Assembly: GCA_023450935.1 (NCBI GenBank)
Contig: JAEXGH010000024.1
Coordinates: 1-30,857 of the forward strand
Source of the DNA: Verrucomicrobiota bacterium
GTDB taxonomy: Bacteria > Verrucomicrobiota > Verrucomicrobiia > Opitutales > Intestinicryptomonadaceae
Reading direction: 5' to 3'
DNA: 30,857 nucleotides
The notes below the pieces were generated by a model. The model did not search any database, had not been told where the DNA came from, and was given only the letters and a program-made list of their open reading frames with translations. The translations under genes were made by a program, and so were the position numbers. Of the stretch, positions 15,370-24,074 are shown piece after piece (the stretch's first letter is position 1; every line of letters begins with the position of its first letter).

Positions 15370-16272
15370 ATGTCGGAACTTCTCGTATTCGGTTCGGTAG
15401 CCTACGACTGCATTGAAACGCCCCTCGACAAAGAGGACTACATTTTGGGCGGTTCGGCAAGCTACGCAGCTTTGGCGGCGTCGTATTTCTGCCCCGTGAA
15501 AATGGCGGGCGTCGTCGGGCGCGACTTTAAGGAATCGGACGTTGCGCGTTTGAAGGCGCGCAATATCGACATCTCGAATTTGGAGCGTAGCCCCAAACCA
15601 ACGTTTTTCTGGCGCGGCAGGTATCACGACAATTTCAATTCGCGGGATACGCTCGACGTGCAGCTGAATGCGTTCGAGGGCTGGACGCCGAAGCTCGGCG
15701 GTTCGTGCGCACAGGCCGAATACGTTTTGCTGGGCAATATTTCGCCCGACCACCAGAAGGCGGTTTTGGACGCGGTAAAGTCGCCGAAGTTTGCGGTGCT
15801 CGACACAATGAATTTGTGGATAGACACCGCTCTCGACGGTCTGAAATCCCTTATTAAACGCGTGAATTTGCTCATTGTAAACGACTCCGAGGCCAAACAG
15901 CTTTCGGGCGAACGCAATATCATCCGCGCGGGCGACAAGCTTGCATCGATGGGCGCGGGTTCAGTCGTAATCAAGACGGGCGAATACGGCGCAATGCTTT
16001 TCCACAAAGACGGCTTCTTCGTAATTCCCGCGTATCCCGTCCGCGAGCTTCACGACCCCACCGGCGCGGGCGATTCTTTCGCGGGCGCGCTTGCGGGCTA
16101 CATAGCGGGCAAAGGCGATTCTTCGTTTGAATCGCTCAAGCGCGCAATGGTCTACGGGGCGGCAACGGCGTCGCTTACGGTCGAGTCTTTCTCGTGCTAC
16201 AAGCTTGAAAAAAGCGGCTTTGCGGAGGTCGAGCGCAGAGCCGAATACATCAAAAAAATATCACAACTTTAA
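15370..16272 (+). CDS. PfkB-family (ribokinase-like) carbohydrate or nucleoside kinase
   Basis: This 300-residue kinase has an N-terminal LGGSASYAALAAS (26-38; substrate lid/binding) and the PfkB signature DPTGAGDSFAGAL (229-241), where Asp235 is the catalytic base and GAG is the anion hole. An NDSEAKQLSG segment (171-180) and IKTGEYGA (201-208) are typical of the ATP-binding half. The phosphate acceptor is not readable; adenosine, ribose, fructose or an aminosugar are all possible in this family. Its start codon lies one base after the icd stop, so it is co-transcribed and probably translationally coupled. ProA follows after eight bases. The placement between icd and proA has no obvious pathway reason. 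Confidence 0.88.
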   Translation: MSELLVFGSVAYDCIETPLDKEDYILGGSASYAALAASYFCPVKMAGVVGRDFKESDVARLKARNIDISNLERSPKPTFFWRGRYHDNFNSRDTLDVQLNAFEGWTPKLGGSCAQAEYVLLGNISPDHQKAVLDAVKSPKFAVLDTMNLWIDTALDGLKSLIKRVNLLIVNDSEAKQLSGERNIIRAGDKLASMGAGSVVIKTGEYGAMLFHKDGFFVIPAYPVRELHDPTGAGDSFAGALAGYIAGKGDSSFESLKRAMVYGAATASLTVESFSCYKLEKSGFAEVERRAEYIKKISQL

Positions 16273-16280
16273 ATCCCGAT

Positions 16281-17546
16281 ATGGTTCTGGAAATCGCAAA
16301 AAAAGCCCGCGCGGCAAGCCTGAAATTGGCGGTTGCAAGCTCCGACGCAAAAAATGCGGCGTTGTCTTCAATCGCCGCAAACCTGCGCGCGCAAGTTCCG
16401 GAAATTTTGCGGGCGAACAAGATTGATTTGCTCGCCGCAGAAAAGAACGGGCTTTCAAAGCCCATGCTTGAACGCCTTGCGCTTTCGCCCGAAAAAATAG
16501 AGACGATAGCCAAAGGCGTGGAGGCGGTCGTCGCGCTGCCCGACCCCGTAGGGCGCGTGCTTGAAAGCACAGTCCGCCCGAACGGCCTGCGCATTGACAA
16601 GGTTAGCACGCCAATCGGCGTAATTGCAATCATCTACGAGAGCCGCCCCAACGTTACCGTAGACTGCGCCGCGCTGTGCCTGAAAAGCGGAAACGCCGCA
16701 ATCTTGCGCGGCGGAAGCGAGGCGTTCAACACCAATATGGTGCTTGCGGAAATCATATCGAAATCAATAGCGGCGGCGGGGCTTGACGCCGACTGCGTTC
16801 AGATTATCCCCACGAGCGACCGCGCCGTTTTGACCGAAATGCTCAAATTGCGCGAGTATATCCACTGCGTGATTCCCCGCGGCGGAGAAGGGCTGATTAG
16901 GTTTGTTGTGGAAAATTCCACAATTCCCGTAATCAAGCACTACAAGGGCGTATGCACGGTTTATGTGGACAAAGACGCCGCCGAAAAAACAGCGAAGATT
17001 TTGACAGTTGACGCCAAATGCCAGCGTCCGAGCGTCTGTAACGCCGCCGAAAACCTGATTATCCACCGCGACTGCGCCGACAAAATGCTCCCCGAATTGG
17101 GTGGGGCGCTCGCCGAGCGCGGAGTGCAGCTGCGCGCCTCGGAACGCGCCGCGCGGATTCTCAAAAACGCGGGCATAGAATGCGCCGCCGCTACGGCGGA
17201 GGACTTCAAAACGGAATACATTGACTTGGTTATTTCGATTGACGTGGTAGATTCGCTCGCGGACGCCATAGACTTTATAAACGCGAACGGCTCTGGGCAT
17301 TCCGATTGTATCGTGACCGAAAACCCCGCCGCCGCCGAGGAATTTTTGAACAAAGTGGATTCGTCAACTGTCTATTGGAACGCGTCTACGCGCTTTACCG
17401 ACGGGTTCGAATTCGGTTTGGGCGCGGAAATCGGTATTTCCACCGACAAGCTCCACGCGCGCGGGCCGATGGGCTTGCGCGAGCTTTGCTCATACAAATA
17501 CAAAGTTTTCGGCTCGGGGCAGACGCGCGGCAAGCCCGCATTCTAA
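16281..17546 (+). CDS. proA: Glutamate-5-semialdehyde dehydrogenase (gamma-glutamyl phosphate reductase)
   Basis: This 421-residue enzyme catalyses the second step of proline synthesis, NADPH reduction of gamma-glutamyl phosphate to glutamate semialdehyde. The cofactor region has TPIGVIAIIYESRPNVT (110-126) and LRGGSEAFN (142-150). The catalytic Cys253 lies in KCQRPSVCNAAENL. The C-terminus has VYWNASTRFTDGFEFGLGAE, IGISTDKLHARGPMGL and a final TRGK. Length is normal. No proB (glutamate kinase) is adjacent, so the pathway genes are split. It lies third in the icd-kinase-proA run, with no Shine-Dalgarno, and is followed after nine bases by an unrecognised membrane-anchored protein. Confidence 0.97.
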   Translation: MVLEIAKKARAASLKLAVASSDAKNAALSSIAANLRAQVPEILRANKIDLLAAEKNGLSKPMLERLALSPEKIETIAKGVEAVVALPDPVGRVLESTVRPNGLRIDKVSTPIGVIAIIYESRPNVTVDCAALCLKSGNAAILRGGSEAFNTNMVLAEIISKSIAAAGLDADCVQIIPTSDRAVLTEMLKLREYIHCVIPRGGEGLIRFVVENSTIPVIKHYKGVCTVYVDKDAAEKTAKILTVDAKCQRPSVCNAAENLIIHRDCADKMLPELGGALAERGVQLRASERAARILKNAGIECAAATAEDFKTEYIDLVISIDVVDSLADAIDFINANGSGHSDCIVTENPAAAEEFLNKVDSSTVYWNASTRFTDGFEFGLGAEIGISTDKLHARGPMGLRELCSYKYKVFGSGQTRGKPAF

Positions 17547-17555
17547 TTTGGCTTT

Positions 17556-18926
17556 ATGGACAAAAACTCGACAGTCGGGAAAAATCCGGACGACGCGCGC
17601 AACCACCCGCGCGGCGAGGAGGACGTCGAGTATGTAGAAATTATCGACGACGGCTCATACGAGTATTACGAAGAGTATGAAGACGACGATTCCGTAGAGG
17701 AAATTGTCCCGCCCCCGTTTGCAACCCCGTTCCCGTATCCGACGCCTCCGCCTTTGCCTCCGCCGATGCAGGCGCGCGGCTTTGTTCCGCCGCCCCCGCG
17801 CGGGCCTTTGCGCCGTTGGCAACCCGCGCCCCCGCAGGACTTCGTCTACGAAGAGGAAATAGTGGAGGAATCCGATCCCGCCAATCACGAAGGCGGCGCT
17901 TCGGAGCGCGCTTGGGTTGAATATATTTCGGAGGAAGAATTGCCGCCGCCGGCGGGGCGCGCGCGTTCGTCTTCGCTCGAAAATGCGCGCTCCGCGCCCG
18001 CGAAGATTTCGCAGATGAAGACGGAGGAGTTTTCGCGAATGCTCAAGATGGGGCAGACGCAGGAGTCGCTCGTGAAGTCGGGGCGTGTGATGATGTTTGT
18101 GTGCGGTATTTTAAAAATACTCGCGTCGGTACTCGTCGTGTGCGCGCTCATTGCGGGGTGTGCGTTTGTGGTGTATTTGTATTTTCTCCCCGATAACGGG
18201 AAGCCCCATGCGGACGAGTCGGCCGCCGAGAAATCTTCGCCCATTGCGTGGAACGTGCCCGAGGGGCGCGCGCGTGCCTGCTTGGCGCGCTTCTACGAGG
18301 CGGTAGGGCTTTCGGATATGTCGGATTTAAGCGGCGATATTCTTATGAAGGGCGAAATACGGCGAGGAAAAAGAACCGACGGCATGTATTGTATTGTAAA
18401 GCGCGGCGAGGGTATTTCATACATAAAAATCGGCACGGGCGATACTTCCGCCGTTTTCTTTGTGGACAAATTTTTGAACGGCGTAAAACATCTTGTCCAC
18501 GGAGGTATGTCGGGCGAACGCCGCGAACTCAACGACAAATACAGCCTTGTAGTGCGCGCGCTGGCGGCGTTCGACGGCTCGCTTTCGCGCAGGGCTTTGG
18601 CGCACGGCTACGCCAACAACGATTTTATGAACATCTACAACGAAGGCGACTCCGAAAAGAACGGAAGGTTGTGCCGCTCTTTGCGGGTTGACGAAGAGGA
18701 CGGCACTGTTGCGCTTTTCAACTTCGACGTTTCAAACGGTCTTCTTTACTCGGCGGTTTACAAGCGCGCGGGCGTTGTTGTCGAGGTTGTTTATTCCGAC
18801 TACAAACCCGTTGACGGCTCTACTTTGTTCCCGTTCAAGCGCGAGATTTTTGTGGATTCCCAAAAATACGCCGATGTCGATTTCGATTTGATTGCAAAGC
18901 GCGACGGGCTGATTTTCCCGAACTGA
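17556..18926 (+). CDS. Unrecognised single-pass membrane protein with acidic/proline-rich cytoplasmic tail
   Basis: I do not recognise this 456-residue protein. Residues 21-50 are strongly acidic (YVEIIDDGSYEYYEEYEDDD), residues 51-93 are proline-rich (PPPF, PPPLPPP), and residues 94-130 contain further acidic patches. One transmembrane helix spans about 178-211 (MMFVCGILKILASVLVVCAL onward). The C-terminal part (about 235-456), presumably outside the cytoplasm, has alternating short strands. It ends DYKPVDGSTLFPFKREIFVD...DFDLIAKRDGLIFPN, which resembles LolA/LppX-like lipid-carrier folds. Topology is inferred to be N-in, from the absence of a signal peptide and the acidic tail. It follows proA after nine bases and is probably the last gene of that operon. 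A role at the envelope, perhaps lipoprotein or lipid handling, is only a suggestion. Confidence 0.75.
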   Translation: MDKNSTVGKNPDDARNHPRGEEDVEYVEIIDDGSYEYYEEYEDDDSVEEIVPPPFATPFPYPTPPPLPPPMQARGFVPPPPRGPLRRWQPAPPQDFVYEEEIVEESDPANHEGGASERAWVEYISEEELPPPAGRARSSSLENARSAPAKISQMKTEEFSRMLKMGQTQESLVKSGRVMMFVCGILKILASVLVVCALIAGCAFVVYLYFLPDNGKPHADESAAEKSSPIAWNVPEGRARACLARFYEAVGLSDMSDLSGDILMKGEIRRGKRTDGMYCIVKRGEGISYIKIGTGDTSAVFFVDKFLNGVKHLVHGGMSGERRELNDKYSLVVRALAAFDGSLSRRALAHGYANNDFMNIYNEGDSEKNGRLCRSLRVDEEDGTVALFNFDVSNGLLYSAVYKRAGVVVEVVYSDYKPVDGSTLFPFKREIFVDSQKYADVDFDLIAKRDGLIFPN

Positions 18927-19112
18927 CTCGGCTTTGACACCACTGAGAGTCCCATGCGCTTTCTCCCGCGTTCTCTGGGGCTTTTTTATTTGCGGAATGC
19001 CGCCGCCGCGCGGGCTTTGCGTCTGCGGGCTGGGGCAAAAAAACGGCGCGCGCTGTCGGGTTTCCCCTTTCGTTGTAGGTCTGGGCGGGGAATGCCTGCG
19101 GAAAGCCGAAAA

Positions 19113-19985
19113 TCATTCCACGTTTTGAACCTGTTCCCTAATACGCTCCATTTCGTTTTTAAGCTCTATTGCTATTTTTGTAAGCTCAAGATTGTTCGCC
19201 TTGCTGGCGGTGGTGTTTATTTCGCGCCCCATTTCCTGACAGATGAAGTCGAGTTTTCTGCCCACAGCGGCGGGCTCGCGCATTGTTTGAAGAAACTGCG
19301 AGATGTGGCTTTTCAGGCGCGTGAGCTCCTCCGAAACGTCGCACTTGTCGGCAAAAAGGCAGACTTCCTTCAACAGCCGCTCGTCGTTTGAATCCAAGTC
19401 CAAGTCCAGCTGCGCAAGGCGTTGCAGAAGTCCGTCTTTGTGGCGTTGGGGGTTTGCTTTTGCCGTTTTTTCGGCGGCGTCAACTAAGGCGGATACCGTT
19501 TTTAGCCGCGCGGTGAAATCGGCGCGCAGTGCAACGCCCTCTGTTTCGCGCATTTTTTCGAGATTTTCGCATGCGGCAAGGAATGTCGGGCAAATCAGCT
19601 TCCAAACGTCGTCTGTATTTGTTGCGCCCCCTCCCGCGGCAGAGATTTGCCTGTTGATTTCGAGGATTGTCGCCGCGTTCGGCTTGAATTCCGCGCCCGC
19701 TTTTTCGCAGGCTTCGCGCAACGCCGCAAGCGACGCCTCTATTTGTTCCGAAGGCGCAATCACGCCGCGTTCGTTTTTAAATTCCGCCGAAATTGCCACT
19801 ACGAATTTTCCGCGCGAAAACATTTTTTTTGCCTCCGCGTTTATCGTCCGTTCAAGCGCAATCCATTCCCTCGGCAACGAAACCGAAATTTCCACGCCCT
19901 TCTTGTTGACCGAAGACACGTCTATTGTTATGGAAAAATCCTTAAAATCGGCGGTGTCCCTGCCGAATCCTGTCATACTTTTCAT
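19113..19985 (-). CDS. yicC: YicC-family endoribonuclease
   Basis: This 290-residue protein begins MKSMTGFGR, the hallmark YicC start. It contains VSSVNKKGVEISVSLPRE and ends in the DUF1732 region EMGREINTTASKANNLEL...IELKNEMERIREQVQNVE. YicC proteins are metal-dependent endoribonucleases linked to stationary phase and small-RNA decay. In the usual family pattern the motif after the N-terminal strand is SVNxRxLE/D; here it is VNKKGVEI, a slight deviation. The leader directly before the start codon is a degenerate family R repeat (R7), so its mRNA may begin with a structured 5' end. It is transcribed in the same direction as ilvD, 130 bases downstream of it, and converges with the unrecognised membrane protein gene. 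Confidence 0.95.
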   Translation of the reverse strand: MKSMTGFGRDTADFKDFSITIDVSSVNKKGVEISVSLPREWIALERTINAEAKKMFSRGKFVVAISAEFKNERGVIAPSEQIEASLAALREACEKAGAEFKPNAATILEINRQISAAGGGATNTDDVWKLICPTFLAACENLEKMRETEGVALRADFTARLKTVSALVDAAEKTAKANPQRHKDGLLQRLAQLDLDLDSNDERLLKEVCLFADKCDVSEELTRLKSHISQFLQTMREPAAVGRKLDFICQEMGREINTTASKANNLELTKIAIELKNEMERIREQVQNVE

Positions 19986-20046
19986 TTTTTTATGTAGGCA
20001 AGGGGGAAGGCGTGCCTCGTTCGCCTTTGGTTGTTTGTCGAAGTTT
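19986..20046 (-). repeat. Degenerate family R repeat (R7) in the yicC leader
   Basis: In reverse complement it reads ACTTCGACAAACAACCAAAGG, then a GC-rich core with AGGC-AC-GCCT, then TACATAAAAAAA running into the yicC start codon. The left flank is clear; the core and right flank are worn. Confidence 0.55.
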
Positions 20047-20115
20047 TACGGTTTGCAAGACGGACGCGGACTGAATAAAACCCAATCCGCGCCGTTTCCG
20101 TAAATCGTAAAATTT

Positions 20116-21954
20116 TTACGAGAGCCTGCGAACCGCGCCGTCGGCCGCCGAAGAGACCGACTGCGCGTAGAATTGCAGCGATTTTGAAACAATCCTGTCG
20201 CGCGCGGGCTTGTAGGCGTCTTTGCCCTTGGCGAGCATTTTGTTGCGGCGCGCGGTCAATTCTTCGTCGGAGACGACCAGCGATATTTTTCTTGCGGGAA
20301 TGTCGATGTCTATCGTGTCGCCCTCCTCAACAAGCGCAATGTCGCCGCCGTTTGCAGCCTCGGGAGAGGCGTGTCCGATTGACAGACCGCTTGTGCCGCC
20401 CGAGAATCTGCCGTCGGTAAGCAGCGCGCAAACCTTGCCCAGCCCCATGCTTTTGAGGTGGCTTGTCGGATAAAGCATTTCCTGCATTCCCGGACCGCCG
20501 CGCGGGCCTTCGTAGAGAATTACAACAACGTCGCCCGCCTTGACTTTTCCGCCCAGAATGCCCCTGCTTGCGTCCTGTTCGGAGTGGAACACTTTTGCCG
20601 TGCCCCTGAATTTGAGAATCGCCTCGTCAACGCCCGCCGTTTTGACAATCGAGCCGTCGCGCGCTATGTTGCCGAAAAGCACCGCCAAGCCGCCGTCTTT
20701 GCTGAACGCATTCTCCACCGAGCGGATTGCGCCGTTTTTGCGGTCGAGGTCGTTTTCGGCGTAGTATTGTTCCTGCGTCCAAGCCTCCGTGGAATATTTG
20801 TTGGCGGGGGCGGCGCGGAAGAATTTTTTTGTCTGCTCCGAGCACTCGGGCGAAGTGATGTCGTATTTGGCTATTGCTTGGGCGAGCGTCTTTTCGTGAA
20901 CCGAAGGCGTTGTTGTATCGAGCAGCCCCGCCTTTGCAAGTTCGCCCAAAATCGCGAAGATTCCGCCCGCGCGGTGGACGTCCTGAACGTGGACTTTCTG
21001 CGTGCTGGGGGCTACTTTGCAAATGCACGGCGTCACGCGCGAAAGTTCGTCGATGTCCTTCATCGAGAACTCTACTTCGCCCTCCCTCGCAATCGCCAAG
21101 AGGTGCAAAACGGTATTCGTGCTTCCGCCCATTGCGATGTCGAGGCGCATGGCGTTGAGGAAGTTTGCGCGCTTTGCAATGGAGCGCGGCAGAACGCTTT
21201 CGTCGCCGTTTTCATAGTAGGCTTTCGCCATCTCCACAATCCTTTTCGCAGCCTTTTCGAAAAGCGTCTTGCGCGCAGCGTGCGTTGCAACAACCGTTCC
21301 GTTTCCTGGGAGAGCCAGCCCGATTGCCTCCGCCAAGCAGTTCATCGAATTTGCCGTGAACATTCCCGAGCACGACCCGCACGTCGGGCACGCGTTGCGC
21401 TCCATAATTTCGCTGTCGGCGTCGGAGACGTTCGGGTTCGCGCCCGCAATCATTGCGTCGATGAGGTCGAGCTTGCGTTCTCCGTTGGAGAGTTTGCCAA
21501 CCCCCGCCTCCATCGGGCCTCCCGAAACGAATATAGCGGGAATGTTCATGCGCATTGCCGCCATCATCATTCCGGGGGTGATTTTATCGCAATTTGAAAT
21601 GCAAATCATTGCGTCGGCGCAGTGGGCCTTGCACATGTATTCTACGCTGTCGGCTATAAGCTCGCGCGAGGGGAGCGAATAAAGCATGCCTTCGTGCCCC
21701 ATTGCGATGCCGTCGTCTATTGCAATTGTGTTGAATTCGCGCGCTATTGCGCCCGCCTGTTCCACCTGTTTGCGCACATACGCGCCCACTTTGTCCAGAT
21801 GGACATGCCCCGGCACAAACTGCGTAAACGAATTGACAACCGCTATGACTGGCTTGCCGAAATCCGACTCTTTCACGCCCGTAGCGCGCCACAGGGCTCT
21901 CGCGCCCGCCATGTTTCTTCCGCAAAAACTTTTCTTTGAATTATATTCTGGCAT
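20116..21954 (-). CDS. ilvD: Dihydroxy-acid dehydratase ([4Fe-4S] type)
   Basis: This 612-residue enzyme dehydrates dihydroxy acids to the keto acids of valine, isoleucine and leucine synthesis. It closely follows the E. coli type: VVNSFTQFVPGHVHL, IAIDDGIAMGHEGMLYSLPS, ISNCDKITPGMM (Cys122, with Lys124 expected to coordinate Mg as a carbamate) and ACPTCGSCSGMFTANSMNCL (Cys195). The position that is Cys in the [2Fe-2S] plant-type enzymes is Gly-His here (PGHVHL), so the oxygen-sensitive [4Fe-4S] form is expected. The C-terminal YEGPRGGPGMQEML and TDGRFSGGTSGLSIGH are intact. No other ilv gene is adjacent. It is divergent from scpB, with a degenerate family R repeat in the gap. Confidence 0.98.
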   Translation of the reverse strand: MPEYNSKKSFCGRNMAGARALWRATGVKESDFGKPVIAVVNSFTQFVPGHVHLDKVGAYVRKQVEQAGAIAREFNTIAIDDGIAMGHEGMLYSLPSRELIADSVEYMCKAHCADAMICISNCDKITPGMMMAAMRMNIPAIFVSGGPMEAGVGKLSNGERKLDLIDAMIAGANPNVSDADSEIMERNACPTCGSCSGMFTANSMNCLAEAIGLALPGNGTVVATHAARKTLFEKAAKRIVEMAKAYYENGDESVLPRSIAKRANFLNAMRLDIAMGGSTNTVLHLLAIAREGEVEFSMKDIDELSRVTPCICKVAPSTQKVHVQDVHRAGGIFAILGELAKAGLLDTTTPSVHEKTLAQAIAKYDITSPECSEQTKKFFRAAPANKYSTEAWTQEQYYAENDLDRKNGAIRSVENAFSKDGGLAVLFGNIARDGSIVKTAGVDEAILKFRGTAKVFHSEQDASRGILGGKVKAGDVVVILYEGPRGGPGMQEMLYPTSHLKSMGLGKVCALLTDGRFSGGTSGLSIGHASPEAANGGDIALVEEGDTIDIDIPARKISLVVSDEELTARRNKMLAKGKDAYKPARDRIVSKSLQFYAQSVSSAADGAVRRLS

Positions 21955-22017
21955 AGTTTTAATAAGTTGGTTTTCCCATCAAACCACTCTGCATTCCGGC
22001 GGTCAACATTTTTTAAA

Positions 22018-22085
22018 TTTTTTGCATATCGTGAAGCGGCTGCTATCGCGCGGGCGGCGCGCCTTTTGCCGTTCGTCAAAGTTTT
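22018..22085 (-). repeat. Degenerate family R repeat (R8) between ilvD and scpB
   Basis: TTTTTTGCATATCGTGAAGCGGC on the left and CGCCTTTTGCCGTTCGTCAAAG on the right match the reverse-oriented flanks. The core (CGCGCGGGCGGCGCG) has lost the usual hairpin. It occupies much of the 207-base divergent gap, so it could affect either promoter. Confidence 0.5.
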
Positions 22086-22161
22086 CGCATTCGCCTACAC
22101 GGCGGCGGAAATTTTTTGTGTTGAGTGTTTTTTCGAAACAGTCCATTATTCTCCGCGTTTT

Positions 22162-22998
22162 ATGAATTTCAACCTGAAGAAAATTTTGAAATCGCTGATG
22201 TTCTCGACAAACGAACCGTTGTCGATAAAGGACATTCAGGCGGTCGTCTCCAGATACCATGCGCAGAAAGACAAAGATGCCGCCGCGGACAGGCCGTCCG
22301 CGCCCGACGAAATCCGCGAGGTAGTCGCCGACGACGAACAGGGAATCATAGAAGACATAATAGCCCAAGTTCCCACCCTTTTGACGGCTACGCAAATCCG
22401 CGAGGCGATGGAGGAAATAGCCTCCGAGCTTGACGAGGCGGGCGAAGTTTTCAGGCTCGTCCAAAGTTCCTCGGGTTTCAAGCTTGTAATTTCGAAGGAA
22501 TACGCCGAGTGGGTGCGCCTTTTGCGCAACGACCCGCGCCCGCAAAAACTTTCGCGAGCGGCGTTGGAAACGCTTGCAATAGTTGCGTATCGCCAGCCCG
22601 TAACGCGCGCGGAAATCGAGGCAATCCGCGGTGTGGGCTCCGACAGCGCAATCACGCGCCTTTCGGAGAGGGATTTGATTTTCACGAGCGGCCGCGCCGA
22701 TTTGCCTGGGCGTCCGATCCAGTATTCCACGACGCAGAATTTTCTTGATTTCATAGGCGTAAATTCAATCGAAGAGCTGCCCTCTTCGGACGTGCTCAGC
22801 GCGGGGCAGATTTCCGAGTGGATAAAGCGCGCCAGCGCTCCCGCGCCCAAAGACGGGGACGTGGGGCTTGCATCGGAATCGGCGGAGCACGATTCGGCCG
22901 AAGTTCCCGCGCCGCCGGTCGGCACTTTTGCCGACCCCGAAAATCCCGATTCCGCGGAGTCGGCCCCAGACGCCCCGTCCGCCGAAACAACGCTTTAA
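22162..22998 (+). CDS. scpB: Segregation and condensation protein B
   Basis: This 278-residue protein is the ScpB/kleisin-partner of the SMC condensin, acting in chromosome compaction. It has two winged-helix domains: KKILKSLMFSTNEPLSIKDI at the start and LSRAALETLAIVAYRQPVTR with AEIEAIRGVGSDSAITRLSE and ADLPGRPIQYSTTQNFLDFIGV after. A charged insert (about residues 27-75, HAQKDKDAAADRPSAPDEI onward) lengthens the first domain, and an acidic/proline-rich tail follows residue 215. The family is usually ~180-200 residues. The start is moved to ATG 22162 because the longer frame upstream reads through the divergent gap and repeat R8. scpA is not adjacent. pheA follows after 13 bases. Confidence 0.92.
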   Translation: MNFNLKKILKSLMFSTNEPLSIKDIQAVVSRYHAQKDKDAAADRPSAPDEIREVVADDEQGIIEDIIAQVPTLLTATQIREAMEEIASELDEAGEVFRLVQSSSGFKLVISKEYAEWVRLLRNDPRPQKLSRAALETLAIVAYRQPVTRAEIEAIRGVGSDSAITRLSERDLIFTSGRADLPGRPIQYSTTQNFLDFIGVNSIEELPSSDVLSAGQISEWIKRASAPAPKDGDVGLASESAEHDSAEVPAPPVGTFADPENPDSAESAPDAPSAETTL

Positions 22999-23011
22999 AA
23001 ATTTTCGAAAA

Positions 23012-24070
23012 ATGGACAACTTTAGAAAAGAAATAGACTCTATAGACACCGAAATTCTCGACCTCATCGCTCGCCGCATTGACTGCGCGCGCGAAATCGG
23101 CAAAATCAAAGCCGCCAAAGGCGAGGAAATTTACGTTCCCAGCCGCGAGAAAATCGTGTTCGAAAACATTCTCAAAAAGAACGACGGCAGGGTAAACGAA
23201 AATGCCGTGCGCGCTATTTTCCGCGAAATCATTTCGGCGTCTATTTCGGCGGAGAAGAAGTTGACGGTTTCGTATCTCGGCCCGAAGGCGACTTTCACAA
23301 ATCAGGCGGCGATAAAAAATTTCGGTTCGAGCGTCGATTACGCCCCCGCGCCGTCGATTCCCGACGTTTTTGCGGCCGTCTCGGCGGGCGAGGCAGACTA
23401 CGGCGTTATTCCCATTGAAAACTCCACCGAGGGCGCGGTTTCGCACTCAATCGACATGCTTGCGGAAACGGGGCTTACAATCGTGGGGCAGATTTACATG
23501 TCGATAGAGCACTGCCTGCTTTCGCGCGGCACGCTCGGCGAAATCAAAAAAATCTGCTCCAAAGATCAGGCAATAAGCCAGTGCAGGGGTTGGATTCACA
23601 GAAATATATCAGGCGACGTCCAACTCGAGCCCGTAGACAGCACCACGACCGCAGTGAAAATGGCGGCGCAGAACCCCGAAATAGCAGCCATTGCAAGCGA
23701 GGTTTCATCCGACTGCTACGGCGTGCCCGTTTTGCGCCGCGCCATTCAGGATCAAAAAGACAACCAGACGCGCTTCTTGGTAATCGGTAAAACCCCGAAT
23801 GGGAAAACCGCCGGCGTCCAATATAGAACGAGCATTGTCGTTTCAATAAACGACCGCCCCGGAGCTTTGAGCGAGGTTATTTCGCCGTTCGAAAAGGCGG
23901 GCATAAACCTTTTGCGGATTGAGTCGCGCCCCAGCCACAAAAAGGCGTGGGACTACTTCTTCTTCATTGACTTTGACGGCCATTGGAACGACGAAAACGT
24001 AAGGGAGGTAGCCGCCCACCTGAAGTATTCGCTGCCCATGGTCAAGTGGCTGGGCAGCTATCCCAAATGA
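23012..24070 (+). CDS. pheA: Bifunctional chorismate mutase/prephenate dehydratase (P-protein)
   Basis: This 352-residue fused enzyme takes chorismate through prephenate to phenylpyruvate. The AroQ-type chorismate mutase is at about 1-90 (DNFRKEIDSIDTEILDLIAR, with Arg, Lys and Glu of the active site). The prephenate dehydratase is at about 91-275: VSYLGPKATFTNQAA, IPIENSTEGAVSHSIDML, VDSTTTAV and the catalytic-region NQTRFLVIG. A C-terminal ACT domain with RPGALSEV and RIESRPSHKKAWDYFFF is the phenylalanine-sensing site, so feedback control is expected. The start is ATG 23012; an upstream frame overlapping scpB has no support. A YggU-family gene follows after four bases. Confidence 0.96.
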   Translation: MDNFRKEIDSIDTEILDLIARRIDCAREIGKIKAAKGEEIYVPSREKIVFENILKKNDGRVNENAVRAIFREIISASISAEKKLTVSYLGPKATFTNQAAIKNFGSSVDYAPAPSIPDVFAAVSAGEADYGVIPIENSTEGAVSHSIDMLAETGLTIVGQIYMSIEHCLLSRGTLGEIKKICSKDQAISQCRGWIHRNISGDVQLEPVDSTTTAVKMAAQNPEIAAIASEVSSDCYGVPVLRRAIQDQKDNQTRFLVIGKTPNGKTAGVQYRTSIVVSINDRPGALSEVISPFEKAGINLLRIESRPSHKKAWDYFFFIDFDGHWNDENVREVAAHLKYSLPMVKWLGSYPK

Positions 24071-24074
24071 TTTT

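Noticed and set aside
18927..19112. Small gene between the unknown membrane protein and yicC
   Set aside because: The short frames there lack a start signal and any domain. No clear terminator was found either.
21967..22161. N-terminal 65-residue extension of scpB
   Set aside because: It reads through the divergent gap and repeat R8 and bears no similarity to ScpB; ATG 22162 gives the normal N-terminus.
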